Assembly: GCA_018350325.1 (NCBI GenBank)
Contig: JAEVLN010000011.1
Coordinates: forward strand, 228,865 to 292,864
Reading direction: 5' to 3'
DNA length: 64,000 nucleotides
Origin: Globodera rostochiensis
Taxonomy: Eukaryota; Nematoda; Chromadorea; Rhabditida; Heteroderidae
Of the stretch, positions 1-11,656 are shown piece after piece; the first letter of the stretch is position 1; every line of letters starts with the position of its first letter. The notes below the pieces were generated by a model. It saw nothing but the letters and a program-made list of their open reading frames with translations. It ran no database searches and had not been told where the DNA came from. The position numbers and the translations under genes are program-made.

Positions 1-115
1 TCAACAGTTGCAAAAAATTTATTATATTTTATAAAATACTTCATTAATTGATAAATAAAAATATTTTTAATTTTATTTTAAATGCATTTCTGCTAAAAAT
101 TTATAAATTCTTCTT

Positions 116-284
116 TAATGCTTTTAAAAATAGATTTTAAATTATATATACTTACGTTAACTTTTTTGTTTCTTTATTAGATCAAATCAAATATTAATGT
201 AATACAATAAAATGTTTGTAATTTTATTACTGTGTTAAGCATATTTTTTAAATTACTTTGTAAACGGTTATGCATTGGTTTAAC
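116..284 (-). repeat. Dispersed repeat module X, copy 1 (inverted)
   Basis: Read on the minus strand, this segment matches 25999-26160 over its whole length, with short indels. It opens with GTTAAACCAATGCAT and runs through a shared stretch around TTTGATTTGATCTAATAAAG. In the other copy it directly follows module Y on the same strand. Here X is inverted and separated from Y by about 0.9 kb of MITE and SINE sequence. No reading frame or terminal structure was recognised, so the parent element is unknown. Confidence 0.8.
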
Positions 285-388
285 TAGGGTAGGACGGGAC
301 CGGGACTTTTGGGACCAGAAAAACCGGGACCGGGACCGGGACCAAGATTTTCAATCGGGACCGGTACCGTGACCGGGACTAACCGTTT
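285..388 (+). mobile_element. hAT-type MITE end with GGGACC-word core (partial)
   Basis: It starts TAGGGTAGGACGGGACC and continues as permuted GGGACC and CCGGGA words, very like the complete element at 7693-7855. The preceding eight bases (277-284, GGTTTAAC) would be the target-site copy. The matching right end is not adjacent. The only other TAGGGT junction nearby is at 1428, beyond module Y, so this copy is broken or rearranged. The hAT assignment rests on the complete relative. Confidence 0.7.
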
Positions 389-499
389 TTTTTGTAATGT
401 TCAATGGTAAAACAAAAAATTTTTTTGTTATTCATAATATCTTCCTCATTGTCTTTAACTTCAATTTTATCATATCATTTTTTTGAGATTCTGCTTTAC
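389..499. other. A+T-rich spacer
   Basis: This lies between the MITE fragment and the SINE tail. No feature was seen apart from T-rich low-complexity sequence. Confidence 0.5.
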
Positions 500-840
500 T
501 TTTAGGGGGTGGGGTCGGCGGTGCCGATAGGCGCCGCCGAGAAAAATTTTTACAAAAATTGTCATTCTTTGTTAAGGAAATTGAAGCAAAAATTCAGTAA
601 GACGTATGATTTGTTTCAAAGATTCTTGTATCTATTCTTGTTTTACTCGCATTTTAATTTAAAAAATATTTAAAAACTAGTAAAACATTTTTATTATTGG
701 TTGAAGATTATGTGAGTATAGGAAAAGAATAAATTAGTGTTGCACACAAGAGGATGCGAACCCGACACAAAATTTGACAAGTCGGAAGAAAACCACTAAG
801 ACACCGAACCACTTGGTGATCCGCGCTGGCGAATAAAATA
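500..840 (-). mobile_element. tRNA-derived SINE, copy A
   Basis: On the minus strand there is a Pol III-type A box (TGTCTTAGTGG, 803-793, one mismatch to the consensus) and a B box (GGTTCGCATCC, 762-752), 30 bases apart as in a tRNA gene. A tRNA-unrelated body follows. It ends in a G+C-rich core at 505-540 with inverted GGCGGTGCC and GGCGCCGCC words. The body from about 510 to 670 is closely shared with the SINE at 25126-25617. Known SINE logic implies transcription by RNA polymerase III and mobilisation by a partner LINE, but no LINE was found in the window. I saw no convincing target duplication around this copy. Confidence 0.7.
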
Positions 841-1204
841 TACCTACATGAAATAAATTGCATAAAGTAAAAGTTTTCAAACCAGTCTTTATCAATTCAT
901 AAAATAAAAAGTAACACATATGAACCATAGCAGTTAAACACCGGGTAATTAATAAATATAAAATAATGTTAAATTTGTGAAACCAAGAGTTCAAAAATTT
1001 ATTTATTGTCATGTTAACGTCTAGAGCACTCCTGGCGTGTACTCGTACTTAATAAATGAAATAAACGTGTGCCCTAAAAAAATTAAATTTTACCAATTTT
1101 ATCATATCATATTTGAATATAAAACCATTATATGAAACCCACATGAAAATTAAAAATTAGATGATAAGTCAAAACGAGTTAAAACAACGGCGCGATTTGG
1201 ATGG
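841..1204. other. A+T-rich spacer
   Basis: No gene was recognised. The last 30 bases (a small GCGCGATTTGG patch) occupy the place where the second cluster carries a MITE end just before module Y. This could be an empty site or an excision scar, but I cannot prove either. Confidence 0.4.
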
Positions 1205-1427
1205 GATTCTACCACTGCCTCATCCACAACACCAAATGCCTTATCCCGTCGCTCATCAATGACAACCGCGCAAAAGACCTGCGGAAATTTAGAAATTTGT
1301 CATTTCTATGTTCTTCTGCAGAGCATGAAAAATTAAAAAAATTTATAAACAACAATTCCATTAACTAATAATAATAATATTAATACTATTTAGTAGCCTC
1401 GGGCATGTTAAGTAAGGCGTCTAAACC
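1205..1427 (-). repeat. Dispersed repeat module Y, copy 1, with exon-like frame
   Basis: This is closely similar to 25796-25998. On the minus strand, a splice-acceptor-like TTTCCGCAG at about 1279-1287 precedes an open frame (1278-1205) that includes the words FCAVVIDERRDKAFGV and VDEAVVES. The second copy has the same frame with a clean 3-base indel inside it. In-frame change suggests that an ancestral version was translated. I do not recognise the protein. The segment ends at CTAAACC, immediately followed by TAGGGT. Confidence 0.65.
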
Positions 1428-1705
1428 TAGGGTATAATCGTAATGAATAAGTAAAAAAATAATTTTTCATCAGTTTAATAATTGATCTTCTCTAAATAAA
1501 AAAAATGAATTAATTATTTAAAAAAACAAATAATGTAATTTAAAAATTAAAAGAATTGGTTTATTTTAAAATCATTGTAAACAATACGGGTTTATCTGAC
1601 GCTATTAATCTATAAAATTATTATTTAGTCAAAATGCGTATGTTTAAATATAAAAAAAAACAAAGTAACAATGCGAAAATTATTATATCCACTAAGACAT
1701 TCCAT
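1428..1705. other. A+T-rich spacer, no gene
   Basis: It begins with TAGGGTATAATCG, which may be a worn hAT-type end. The rest is A+T-rich with nothing recognisable. Confidence 0.4.
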
Positions 1706-2291
1706 TAGAGAGAGTCAGACGGCTAGACTAATTTGGTCATCAACGCACCCCATCTAATAATTTTTTAGTTACTTTTTTGAACATTTCATTTTTTAAAGAA
1801 ATAGTGTGCTAAAAAAAGAGAGTCAGACGGTTAGAGTAATTTGGTCATCAACGCACCCCATCTAATAATTTTTTAGTTACTTTTTTGAACATTTCATTTT
1901 TTAAAGAAATAGTGTGCTAAAAAAGAGAGTCAGACGGTTAGAGTAATTTGGTCATCAACGCACCCCCTAATAACATTTTATTTTTTGAAGAAATAGTGTG
2001 CTAAAATGTGAGAGTCAGACGGTTAGAGTAATTTGGTCATCAACACACCACATCTAATAATTTTTTAGTTACTTTTTTGAACATTTTATTTTTTGATGAA
2101 ATAGTGTGCTAAAATGAGAGAGTCAGACGGCGTAATTTGGTCATCAACGCACCCCATCAAAATAATTTTTTAGTTACTTTTTTGAACATTTTATTTTTTG
2201 AAGAAATAGTGTGCTAACAAGAGAGAGTCAGACGGTTAGAGTAATTTGATCATCAACGCACTCCAATCTAATAATTTTTTAGTTACAAAAT
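1706..2291 (+). repeat. 107-bp minisatellite, six copies
   Basis: The word AGTCAGAC recurs at 1713, 1821, 1928, 2013, 2121 and 2226, giving periods of 108, 107, 85, 108 and 105 bases. The fourth step is short because of an internal deletion. Each unit carries AGTCAGACGGTTAGAG, then TTTGGTCATCAACGCACCCC, then a T-rich tail ending ATAGTGTGCTAAAA. The same unit recurs at 34259-34495. No reading frame runs through it. Because whole units repeat with no unique spacers, it is not a CRISPR. Confidence 0.95.
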
Positions 2292-5264
2292 ATTGTTTAA
2301 AATATATTCGAACTAAGATAGATAATAATGACGAAATTGCTGGAGTTATGAAAACAAATTCAATTATGAACAGCCTTTCTGGCTTGTATACCAATGCATA
2401 CAATTATATTTAATACATTTTTTAAATAAAGCATCAAGTTTATTAAATCGAATGAATAACCTATAAATTAATTAAAATCATCAATTGGACATGAACCCCA
2501 TCTAAATTCAATTCTTTTTTAAATTTAATTTGTTTTTAAATTAAAAGATTTATCGTAAAAATTTAAAAGAAAACAAAATAAAGTTCCTTCAAACAAGATT
2601 AAAAACATATCTTAATTTAGCTTCTAAACTAATGTTTAGAGCTGGAAACCGGAGACAGAAAATTTTTGATACTGACTATATTAAAATTAAAACAGAGAAT
2701 TTTAATAAATAATATGGTGTATTTGGCAATTATTCGAAAGTAAAAAAGGCTTATTAAGATAATAAAATATTTTCATACCTGACTTATTAATTGCTAGTCA
2801 AACTTAATATTTATAAATATAAAATGTTCTAATCAAATTAAATATAATTCAAATGGATAAATGACAAAGAACCAAATCAAATGAAATAAATGCTGCAAAA
2901 TAAAATATGCAACAAATTGTTATTAATTAGGCAACTTTAAATTTGTCGGATGGTGACAAGTTTATTATAACATAATCGCCGACAAAACCGCCAAAAATCT
3001 TTGAATAAAAATTAAAAGAAAATTATTAAAATTTTAAATAAATTAAAGAAATTAAAAATTTCATATGTTTAAATTAATTTGCCTATGATTTGTATTTAGA
3101 TTGTAGAGTCAATGTTTATAAATGTTATTATTTATATTTAGTAAACGGTACTTAAATTTATGTAACACATCGTAATATTTATAACTATTTAAAAATATGA
3201 ATTTTTATTATTTTTTTATTTATTAAGTTAAATATTGTTTAAAGATTATAATGTTATTTTAAGCATTTTTGTATAAAATAAATATATGGTATTCTTTCCC
3301 ATCTACTCTCTCGCGAATCAAAAGCAAATAATGTTAATGGTCACCAGAAAACAATTCAATTTCAGTCGTAAATTCCAAAAAACTAAAAATGGAATTCAAG
3401 TCAAAATTTCCCAAAATGCTTTTTTTGCAACAAAAACAATTTTATTACCAATAATATTTTTTATTGCTCAAACAGGATGAGCAAAAATTAAGGCCAAAAT
3501 AATCTTTTTTAAAACCCTAATTTAATATAATAGATAATATTCAAATAAAATGAAAATATCTATGGGTCAACGGATTCCAGTCGAAGAATCGCAAGAATTT
3601 GCTTATAAAAAACAAAGTAAAAACAAATTAATAATCCAACATTATCAATTTTAAACTTATAATAAAGCAATATGTGAAAAAAGCACGAATTTCTATCCTT
3701 TTATGTTTCAAAGAACTAAAAATAATATTATAAAAATATAAATGAACTAATCATTTAAATTTTTCTCGCCAAAAAATAATCAATAAACGATTCATTAAAA
3801 ATTTAAGCATAATTTTAAAAGAAAATAAAAAACAAGAATCTTGATTTCATGTTGTTAATTTATGAAATTATGGACACTCGAATTCGACCAACAAGCATAG
3901 CAAAAAAAAATTATCGCTTTTCATTTGCGTAAAATAACAAAAAAATAAATTACCATAAATCACAAACGAACATAAAACATAGTAAAATGAAAAATGATTT
4001 GCAAAAAATATAGACCACAAACGGAAACTTAAATCAAAAAGCTAAATAACATGTTATATATTAAGAAAAATCTAAAAAGGATCCTGCAAGAACGAAAACT
4101 AATTACGACCGCCTGCTAAAAATTAATTCTTTTTACAAAAATAAGAAAATATAACATAAAAACATTAACAAAATAAAAGAGCAATTAAGAAACAAAAAAG
4201 CGGCACGGATAAATTACAAATTTTATTCGAAAAAACCCAAAAAACAAAAAATAATTTAAAAACCTAATGCTATGTTTCTACGTACAAAAGATTTGATGAA
4301 TTTTAAATTATAAATTAATAGACTTTAATCAATCGTCGCAAAGTAATTAGTATTTGCTTTCCTCGCCAACTTTCTGGAACCTTTATTCGACAGTTTATTT
4401 ATAAATAAATATTAAAAAAATAATGGTAACTCCTAGTTAAATCTGATTCGGCAACAATAAAAAAATTAAAATTAATTAAATTATAGTTTAAAATTAAAAA
4501 TAATAACTAATAGGATTTTGACAATTATGAATAAGACAATGGGGCGAACACTTGCCTGAAGATAATCAAGATCTCAGATTAGTAATAATATAAAATGATA
4601 ATAATTTTATGGAAAGACAGCGAAGCATTATTATTAAACGCCTGTTTAAAAATATAAATTATATTTTATTGTTAAAGGAGCACCAAAAAAATGGTTTGAC
4701 TTAGAATGCATAAAATAAAATTAAATATACAATAAAAACCGTAAAATATGAAAGTCAATTGAGTGAATTAAAAGAATATTTACAAAGGTTGCACTAAGAT
4801 TAAAAAGTTCATTAGTTTTATAAATAAAAGTAACGAAAACAACAAAAAACGGAATTAATGTTTACTATCTCTGTATTATTATAAAGAGTCAAGCAACATT
4901 ATGAAATTGAATAATATTGTATTTAAAAGGATTCCTACGAAAAATAAATGCGCATTTTCTTAAGTAACTCATAGATACCATTGTGCAAGTCAAATGACGT
5001 TTTATAAATTGTTAATCATTGGCTGCCCCTATAATGTTTGAATGGTTATAAAAAATAAATAAAGTAGGTATTAAATTTAAAGTTCTGCTCTTCAATTCGC
5101 GTTAAAACAAAAAATTTTAGTTTTTAATATTTACATTCATCGTGTACAATCTCGAATCGAAAAAACACAATCATAACTGTAATATTTTATTAAATCAAAA
5201 ATTGAAACCAAGATATATAAATAAAGAACCAATCTATATTGTGTTCTATAAACATTAATTATGT
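2292..5264. other. A+T-rich stretch without a recognisable gene
   Basis: About 3 kb of low-G+C sequence with long A or T runs. The longest frame, 3286-3480 on the plus strand, is K, F and I rich as expected from base composition. No repeat, RNA or element boundary was recognised. Confidence 0.6.
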
Positions 5265-5545
5265 TTTCAATTTCCTGTACGCAGTGCATTCACAATGACT
5301 GTAGTTAAAGCACAAGGCCAAACTTGTGACCGTTTGGGTATTGATTTCACCGAAGAGCCATTTTGACCTGGGCAGATTAACACTGCACTTTCACGCGTTA
5401 AGAGTAAAATTTTGCCCCAAATAAACCTCTTGATGCAAATGGTAATCCAAAAATTCGCAACATTGTTGCCCAAGGCTTGAAATTTGAAAAGCGATCAAAG
5501 AAATATTCAATGCACTTAGTGACTTTTGCACTCAATCAAATCTAG
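5265..5545 (+). pseudogene. Pif1/Helitron helicase C-terminal relic
   Basis: The plus frame reads FPVRSAFTMTVVKAQGQT, then DRLGIDF, then INTALSRV. This is the late motif block of Pif1-like helicases and Helitron RepHel proteins (consensus FAMTINKSQGQT ... GQLYVALSRV), which couples ATP hydrolysis to DNA unwinding. An in-frame TGA at 5364-5366 interrupts it just before the GQ of the last motif. The frame then shifts. The continuation NGNPKIRNIVAQGL is read from 5432 in another frame and ends at TAG 5543-5545. Walker motifs and everything upstream are missing from this locus, so only the tail of one protein survives. The 68-residue frame on the opposite strand is an antisense shadow. Because Helitron Rep remains are also present at 51978-52157, a Helitron origin is more likely than a host PIF1 gene. 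Confidence 0.85.
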
Positions 5546-7684
5546 AAAGGCAAAAATTAATTGCTTGAATTGCCCCCAATATTCGAAACGCGTACCCGAT
5601 TCCTTTCAATAAAATAATAATAAAAAAGTAAAAATGTTTGGCAAAAAAGCTAGTCAAATACTTGCGTTGAAAAATTAATAATAATTATGCGAATCAGCTT
5701 AAAAATATAAAACATAAATTAATATTCCAAAGATTTAATAAACAAACAGAAGTGGGGTCGTTTGTAATCCTTCTCTGGAGTTCAATAAGAATTTTAACTT
5801 TGTAGTTGTTGATAACTCAGATTAAAAACTTAATTAAAAATAATGCTTGTGGGTTGAAAAGAAGAGAATCTCACAAAGATTAAAATATACGATAATTGTA
5901 AATAAATAAAAATATATAATAAAAACAATTACTGACCTTTAACAAAGGAAACAAAAAAAATTTTATATGTGCTAATAGAAAAAAAACCAAAACTTGGTCT
6001 TCTATACTTTAAATGATAGAACAAACAAACATTAACCAATATTGACAACAAATATTTAAATTATTCAATTTTGAAATTTGTCTGTCTCCTTTTGTTTACT
6101 TCTTTATTTATGTTTTTTTATTTTACAATTAAATATTTAAATGCGACTACTTTGTTTTTCTTATTTTTCATTGAATAATTATTTTTGCATAATAAATGAT
6201 CGTGATGTATGTTATGGTCTGAGTTGTGATTATTTATTTCTAGAAAGTACATTAAATCTGGTTTTACTAGCAATTCCTCCTTCATGGAGGCGACGCTCAT
6301 TTCGCTCATGCTTATGAACTTCTGCTAATAAATATAAATTGCATAAAACTATTAAAATAATAAAATGTTTTTCATAAATTTGACTGCCTTGTGTTTACAA
6401 ATGTCTTATATTATTTTAATTAATTTGTAATTGTATCTAATAAATGATTTTTTTGGTATTTAAAAAATATTGCAGAATGTTTTTTTAATATAATGATTGT
6501 TTTCAAAAACTCGCTGATATTGAGTTTATTTAATTGTAAACTGTTGTCTTTTTTTTACATGTACATATGCAAATGAGAGTATAAAAAATAATAAACTTTT
6601 TTTAATTTTTAGCATTTCAATACGCTTATATTAAATTCCATTTGAGAATATTGTTTATTTAATTGGACCCAAAATAATGAACATAAGTTTTCTAAATCTT
6701 TAAATTTTTAAAAATTTATTGTTAAATAATCTTTTATGCAAATTAAATGTTTGCCTTTTACTTTGTATTTAAAAATTCTAGTTTGCATCGAGTTTTGTTT
6801 GGGTAACAGGATCCAACCTTAAATGCTTTTATGTATAAAAAACAATTTTAACTTTATTTTTTTTGAACACGAATTTTTGTTTTCGCAATGTTGTCGATCT
6901 TGATTAAGTACGGTTTTAACCTAATAACACCAAAATGCGACTATGTAATTTAATATTCATTTTGAAATTTGTATTTTTGTCAAAATGCATCAATTATTAC
7001 TGAATGAATTAGGAATTCAATTCATTTAAACCTCCATGATTTTTAATGTTTGAAGTAATGTAAAATAAATAAGTAGTAGTGACACATTTAAATTTAAATT
7101 ACAAAAAAATTAGATCAATAAAAATATTAAATCTAATGAGTAGATCGCATGTACAGAAATGCATTGAAACAACATCAGGTGTAGATTGGGAGACTGCGAT
7201 GATTAGCCAATTTCGGGCTATAAACCTATGTTTCAGATTGGCTATTTAAGTTATAAAATTAACATAACAATAGGGATTTTATTAAATCATTTTTCAAATT
7301 CTACGCGTAAGGAAGCCGACTTATTGGTAGGTTTAAATTATTTTTTTACAAAAACTTCACCATACTTATCAATTAAGCATCAATCAATCTGACATACCGT
7401 TTCAAATTTGAGGCTGAGAGTAGCTTGGAAGCCTATTATAAATCCGCTTTGTAGCGCCACCTTGCATGACGACACTATAGTTACCGTCGTTTGCCTTTGC
7501 TTGATTTTTATACATTAAATTTTTGGCTTGTTTATTAATTAAACTTTATTGTTTTTAAATAATTTCTTGTCGAACAACAAAACCATTTAAATAAACATGT
7601 AGTGCAGTAGTTTGTTCTTGCATTCATTAATAATAACTGTGTTTATTTAAAATAAAATATTATTTAATGTTTTAAACCTTGGTC
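5546..7684. other. A+T-rich stretch with one islet at 7430-7500
   Basis: Nothing recognisable until a G+C-richer patch near 7430-7500 (TAGCGCCACCTTGCATG). On the minus strand that patch sits in a 37-codon ATG frame containing DGNYSVVMQGGATKR. The plus strand is open as well, so coding is not established. Confidence 0.4.
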
Positions 7685-7692
7685 GTTCAATC

Positions 7693-7855
7693 TAGGGTTG
7701 GACGGGACCGGGACTTTTGGGAAAAACCGGGACCAGGACTTCCCGGGAAAAGAAAACCGGGACCGGGACCAAGATTTTCAACCGGGACCGGGACCTGAAA
7801 AAACCGGGAAATCCCGTCCCGGTCCCGATACCGGTATCGGTCTCGTCCAACCCTA
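7693..7855. mobile_element. Complete 163-bp hAT-type MITE with 8-bp target duplication
   Basis: The element is bounded by inverted ends TAGGGTTGGAC ... GTCCAACCCTA. Outside these, the same eight bases GTTCAATC occur at 7685-7692 and 7856-7863. An 8-bp duplication is the hallmark of hAT transposase insertion. The interior is made of permuted words (GGGACC, CCGGGA, ending in GGTCCCG and GGTATCGG) and folds on itself. There is no coding capacity, and the two overlapping 63-residue frames are word repeats translated. The perfect target copies suggest a fairly recent insertion compared with the other fossils here. It would need a hAT transposase in trans, and C-terminal transposase relics occur at 35361-35489 and 38150-38428. 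Confidence 0.92.
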
Positions 7856-7863
7856 GTTCAATC

Positions 7864-10221
7864 TTTTCATTTTTTAAAAGCACACATTATTTTGCTTTAA
7901 AAACTTAATTTTGGTAGGTACCTTTTATTGATTTTGTTTTATTAGCATTATTATTAAACAGTTTTAAAAGGTTAGATCAATTAATGAAATAAAGAATTAA
8001 ATCCTAATATTTTGTTTTATTTGTAATCTGGATTGGAACTTAGTCTTTTATTTCTTAGTTAACTCAGCATATTTTTTATTTATTTAAAGTGCAGTTTAAA
8101 CTGTTGTTTATCAATTCTCTTTAACATTTTTCACTGAGAAACTTTAAAATTCAAAACTTATATATTTTAATTCAAAGTGGTACTTTTCAAAATTTGATAA
8201 AATCGAAGTTTAAACTTTTTATTATCTTTGCATGTTTGAAAGTTTATTAACTTTTTTATAATGTTTTATTTGTCTTAATTAGTTATTTTTTAATGAATTA
8301 AACGTAGCTTTTACATGAGAGTATAACACTTTATTTTATTAAATAGTGAATCATTAAAAGCGGTGGCGAATCAGAGAGTGCGGCGGCAATAATTGCTCTA
8401 ATCAGTTCACCTCGTGCAATTATTTTTTTTACTAAATAAAATTTAAAAAAGTACTTTAAATATTTAAACGTGTTTATTAAAATATTTCCCTTTTTTTATA
8501 TTGCGGCGATGTGCGTTTGTTCTCGTATTTTTTTTGTAATGGATGTTTTTTTAAATTTATTGATATGTATTAACTTTGTCGCAAATATTACCTTTTAATT
8601 TGCATTCAAATTTAAAACATAGAATTTTTTATTCTTAATAAAAACGATTGATTTTTGAAAAAAAATAATTTTTCGACATTATATTTAAAGCATTATTAAA
8701 AATTATTATTCACCAATGGGATAAATATTATTTATGTTTGTTTCAAATATTAGTCTCGAAAAGAAATAATTTAATTTTTATAGATGAGGGCTCTGTCTAT
8801 GGCACCCGATCACATGACCACTAACTTTGCCTCTCCTCCTTAAAGTGTTAATACTCAAGATATTTCATTTCCGATTTTTAAATTTGCAATATAAATTTTA
8901 CATATATTGAAAACTTCCAAAATGCAATTAACATTTAAACCCCATACTGTGGAATCTATGCAAAATGCTGTGTATTTGTTATTTAATAAATTAGATAAAA
9001 TATAATTTTAATACTTAGTGGTTATTGTATCTTATGTGACTTGAGCCGTAAAACAAAATGTTTATATTTCTTTGGTATTTTTTGGTTTATTCGATTAAAA
9101 CAATTTAAGCGTTAAACAGTCACAAGCATTCTCAGTGTGGCTGACTGACTACCCAAAGAAACTTTGAGCCTTACAAAAACATTTCATAATTTTTTTTAAT
9201 CAAATATTGTTTATTTCATTTATAATCTTCAACTTGTTATTTATTATGAAACTTTCTTTTATGGGTTGTTCGCCTTCTTATTTTATTAACATTGTCTAAG
9301 AATACACAATTTTGCATTTAGATTTAATGTATTAAATGCTTTTTCAAAATAATTTAAGTTTTATTGTTAATTTTACTAATTTGCGTTGTTAGTTTTGCTT
9401 AGCGTTCGTTGTCTTTTGTTTCTCAGTTGCAAACTTTTTTGGTTTGATGAGTCAAAATTGTTTCAAAATAAACTTTTATTTTATATTTTAAACATAGTAA
9501 TAAAATTACCGACATTTATTAACAATTGCTTGTTATTTGAGTAATTTGCAAACGTGTTTTTAACACTGCACAAATTGTTTATCAAAATGCTATTAAAATA
9601 ATTTCCATAGAGAATTCAATGGAATTTGATATACAAATCATGCCATTTCAAAGATTTTTAAAATTAAGTCTTTTTATTTAAGTTGTTTAATATTGTAAGA
9701 TTTTACTTTCTTGTTTTTAATATAACATGTATTATAATTTTTTTTGCTAATATTGCCTTCTCTCTAAGATCCTTCTAAATATATTCATAATTCTATTTAC
9801 TCTCATTTGCTTTGTTAAAGTTTAAATTTATATCCTTCTTGCGTCGCCGTCTCGGGGTCAACTGAATCGAAGACGTCGCAGTAAGAGCTGGGCTTTGGAA
9901 GTTACTAGATTAAGTTTATTTACAATGTTTTTAAATTTTTTTTGATTTTTAATATATTTTAATTTATTTTTGGCTACTTTTAATTACTATTTCTTAACGA
10001 TGCTATACGAACTCAAATTATTTAAATTCCTTATTTATTTAAAGAGTTAAAAAAAACGTTTCTCCGAATTAAATGCTTATGATATTTCTTTAGATGATTC
10101 AACAATTTAAACTTTTTAATATAATATTTGTATTTGTACATATATAAGCTGCTATAGAATTTCAATTTTTAATTATTTTTACTTTTTGATAGTAATATTT
10201 TGTACATTATAACCTGTTCAT
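7864..10221. other. A+T-rich stretch with islets at 8785-8842 and 9841-9900
   Basis: The first islet is a 19-codon ATG frame on the plus strand containing RALSMAPDHMTTNFASPP. The second (GTCGCCGTCTCGGGGTCAAC) has a GTAAGA splice-donor-like end on the plus strand and, on the minus strand, a 37-codon frame containing IQLTPRRRRKKDINL. Neither resembles a family I know. The rest is featureless. Confidence 0.35.
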
Positions 10222-10329
10222 TTATACGATTTGTCGTAGAATCGATTTTGCTTTCAACCATTCCGGTCCCAGGACAAATAACTGGGAGGATTCCATGCAT
10301 CTTTGCCTTGAGTAAGCAGCTTTAGCCAT
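10222..10329 (-). pseudogene. BEL/Pao-like pol fragment (GPEWL motif)
   Basis: The minus-strand frame runs upstream of its ATG as IFSSMAKAA, then CMESSQLFVLGPEWLKAKS, and stops at 10222-10224. BEL/Pao and related retrotransposon polyproteins carry NPADI.SRG ... S.LWW.GP.WL between RNase H and integrase. The spacing and the GPEWL word fit that block. Only 36 codons remain after the ATG and no flanking pol domains were found, so this is a fossil if the call is right. The plus strand is also open here (STIPVPGQ, then FALS before GTAAGC), which is the main competing reading. Confidence 0.45.
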
Positions 10330-10884
10330 GCTGCTAAAAATGTTTTAACATAAATGGGCTCTTTTTATTTGTTTATCAATTTATTTACTTTTTTACTGGA
10401 GAATTTCTTTATAGCAATATTTTTGGTGTATATTGAACTTGTTTGTTTGATTCAATAGTAAAAATCCTTCAAATTTTTGGTTGATAAAAATAAAGGCATG
10501 CAGTTTATGGTTTATTTTTAAATTAATCTTATGTAATGTAAAAACTTGAATACAACTCTTAGTTAAACCTCACTGCCACAAGCAGGGGCGAATAGCATAG
10601 TCTTCCTAGGAGGTGTTTGATATGTAATTTAAAATTGATTTCATTATAAATGTTTAATATGTTTTTTTTATTATATATTTTTTAAATAATTTAAACAAAA
10701 TTTGTTAGTTTAATAAAAACTTTGTAATAAATAAACATTATAATTACTAATTACATTTATTTATGTTTGATTTTCTAAATAATTTATCAATTAGATTGGT
10801 AATTAAACAATTATTTTGTATAGCATAAAATTTTTTAAGAGGTCGAAGAATCTAAACTATTTTGTTTTTATTATTTGTATTTTA
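10330..10884. other. A+T-rich spacer
   Basis: No gene, RNA or repeat was recognised. Confidence 0.5.
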
Positions 10885-11190
10885 GCGCGCCGTATTAATC
10901 GAGTGTCAAACAACCAATTGTCAATCCAGGTGACTCCAAAATAAGTCAGCACCCGGGTGTCGTGCTTCCGTCGTAACGCGTGACGCGATTTTGCGCCATT
11001 TATTGTTTTTTTTTACTATTTTCCAATGGGTTTGTTGGCCAAAGATTTTTTTCAACTATTTAAAATTATTTTTTTGCTGTTGTTTAAAATTTATTTGACA
11101 AATGCTATTGATAATTATTGTTCCCTGCCTTTTTCCGACAAGGACGATTGCTTTGCACGACGACCTTCACGTGTCCTTATTATTCTGTTA
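10885..11190. other. Two G+C-richer islets
   Basis: The first (10885-10995) follows an acceptor-like TATTTTAG on the plus strand and has an AG|GTGACT donor-like site 45 bases later. On the minus strand a 45-codon frame contains DTRVLTYFGVTWIDNWLF. The second (about 11130-11180) is open in several frames. Both could be decayed exons or transposon pieces; I recognised no domain. Confidence 0.35.
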
Positions 11191-11656
11191 TTTATTGATT
11201 AAATTTTTGCGTAAAATGTCTTCCATTAAGTTTATATTTTATTAAACTAATATCTCTAAAACTAGTATTATTTGGTTACTTCATTTAACAATTAGAGATT
11301 TGATATTTTATTTAATCATTATTATGTTTTTAAATCCAGTGAAATGTGTTAATATATCCTGTGGAAATGTCAACGTGTATGGCGCAATGTTTAAAATTTA
11401 AAGTTTTTTATAACGATAAAATGAAAATTTGTTAAGTCAATACAATTTTTAAATCTTCTCATTCAATATTATGCGTTACTAATTTATTACAAAATTATTT
11501 AGATATAAAAACTAGCCAATGCATAAAGTTGATCAATAAATAATAAACATCAATTAAATCTAATGATATTTTTGCGCGTTAAAAATAATGGCACCTCGTT
11601 AAAAGGCTACCATCGACTTTTTCAAACCCAAACACCGACGTATCAGCCCTGAGTAA
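11191..11656. other. A+T-rich spacer
   Basis: Nothing was recognised except a short patch at 11620-11650 (ACACCGACGTATCAGCC) followed by GTAAGA. Confidence 0.4.

Noticed and set aside
1706..2291. Regular repeats at about 107-bp spacing as a CRISPR array
   Set aside because: The whole unit repeats, there are no unique spacers, and the genome is eukaryotic.
7692..7908. Overlapping 63-residue frames rich in GTG, GPV and RDRD repeats as proteins
   Set aside because: They are translations of the MITE's permuted GGGACC words.
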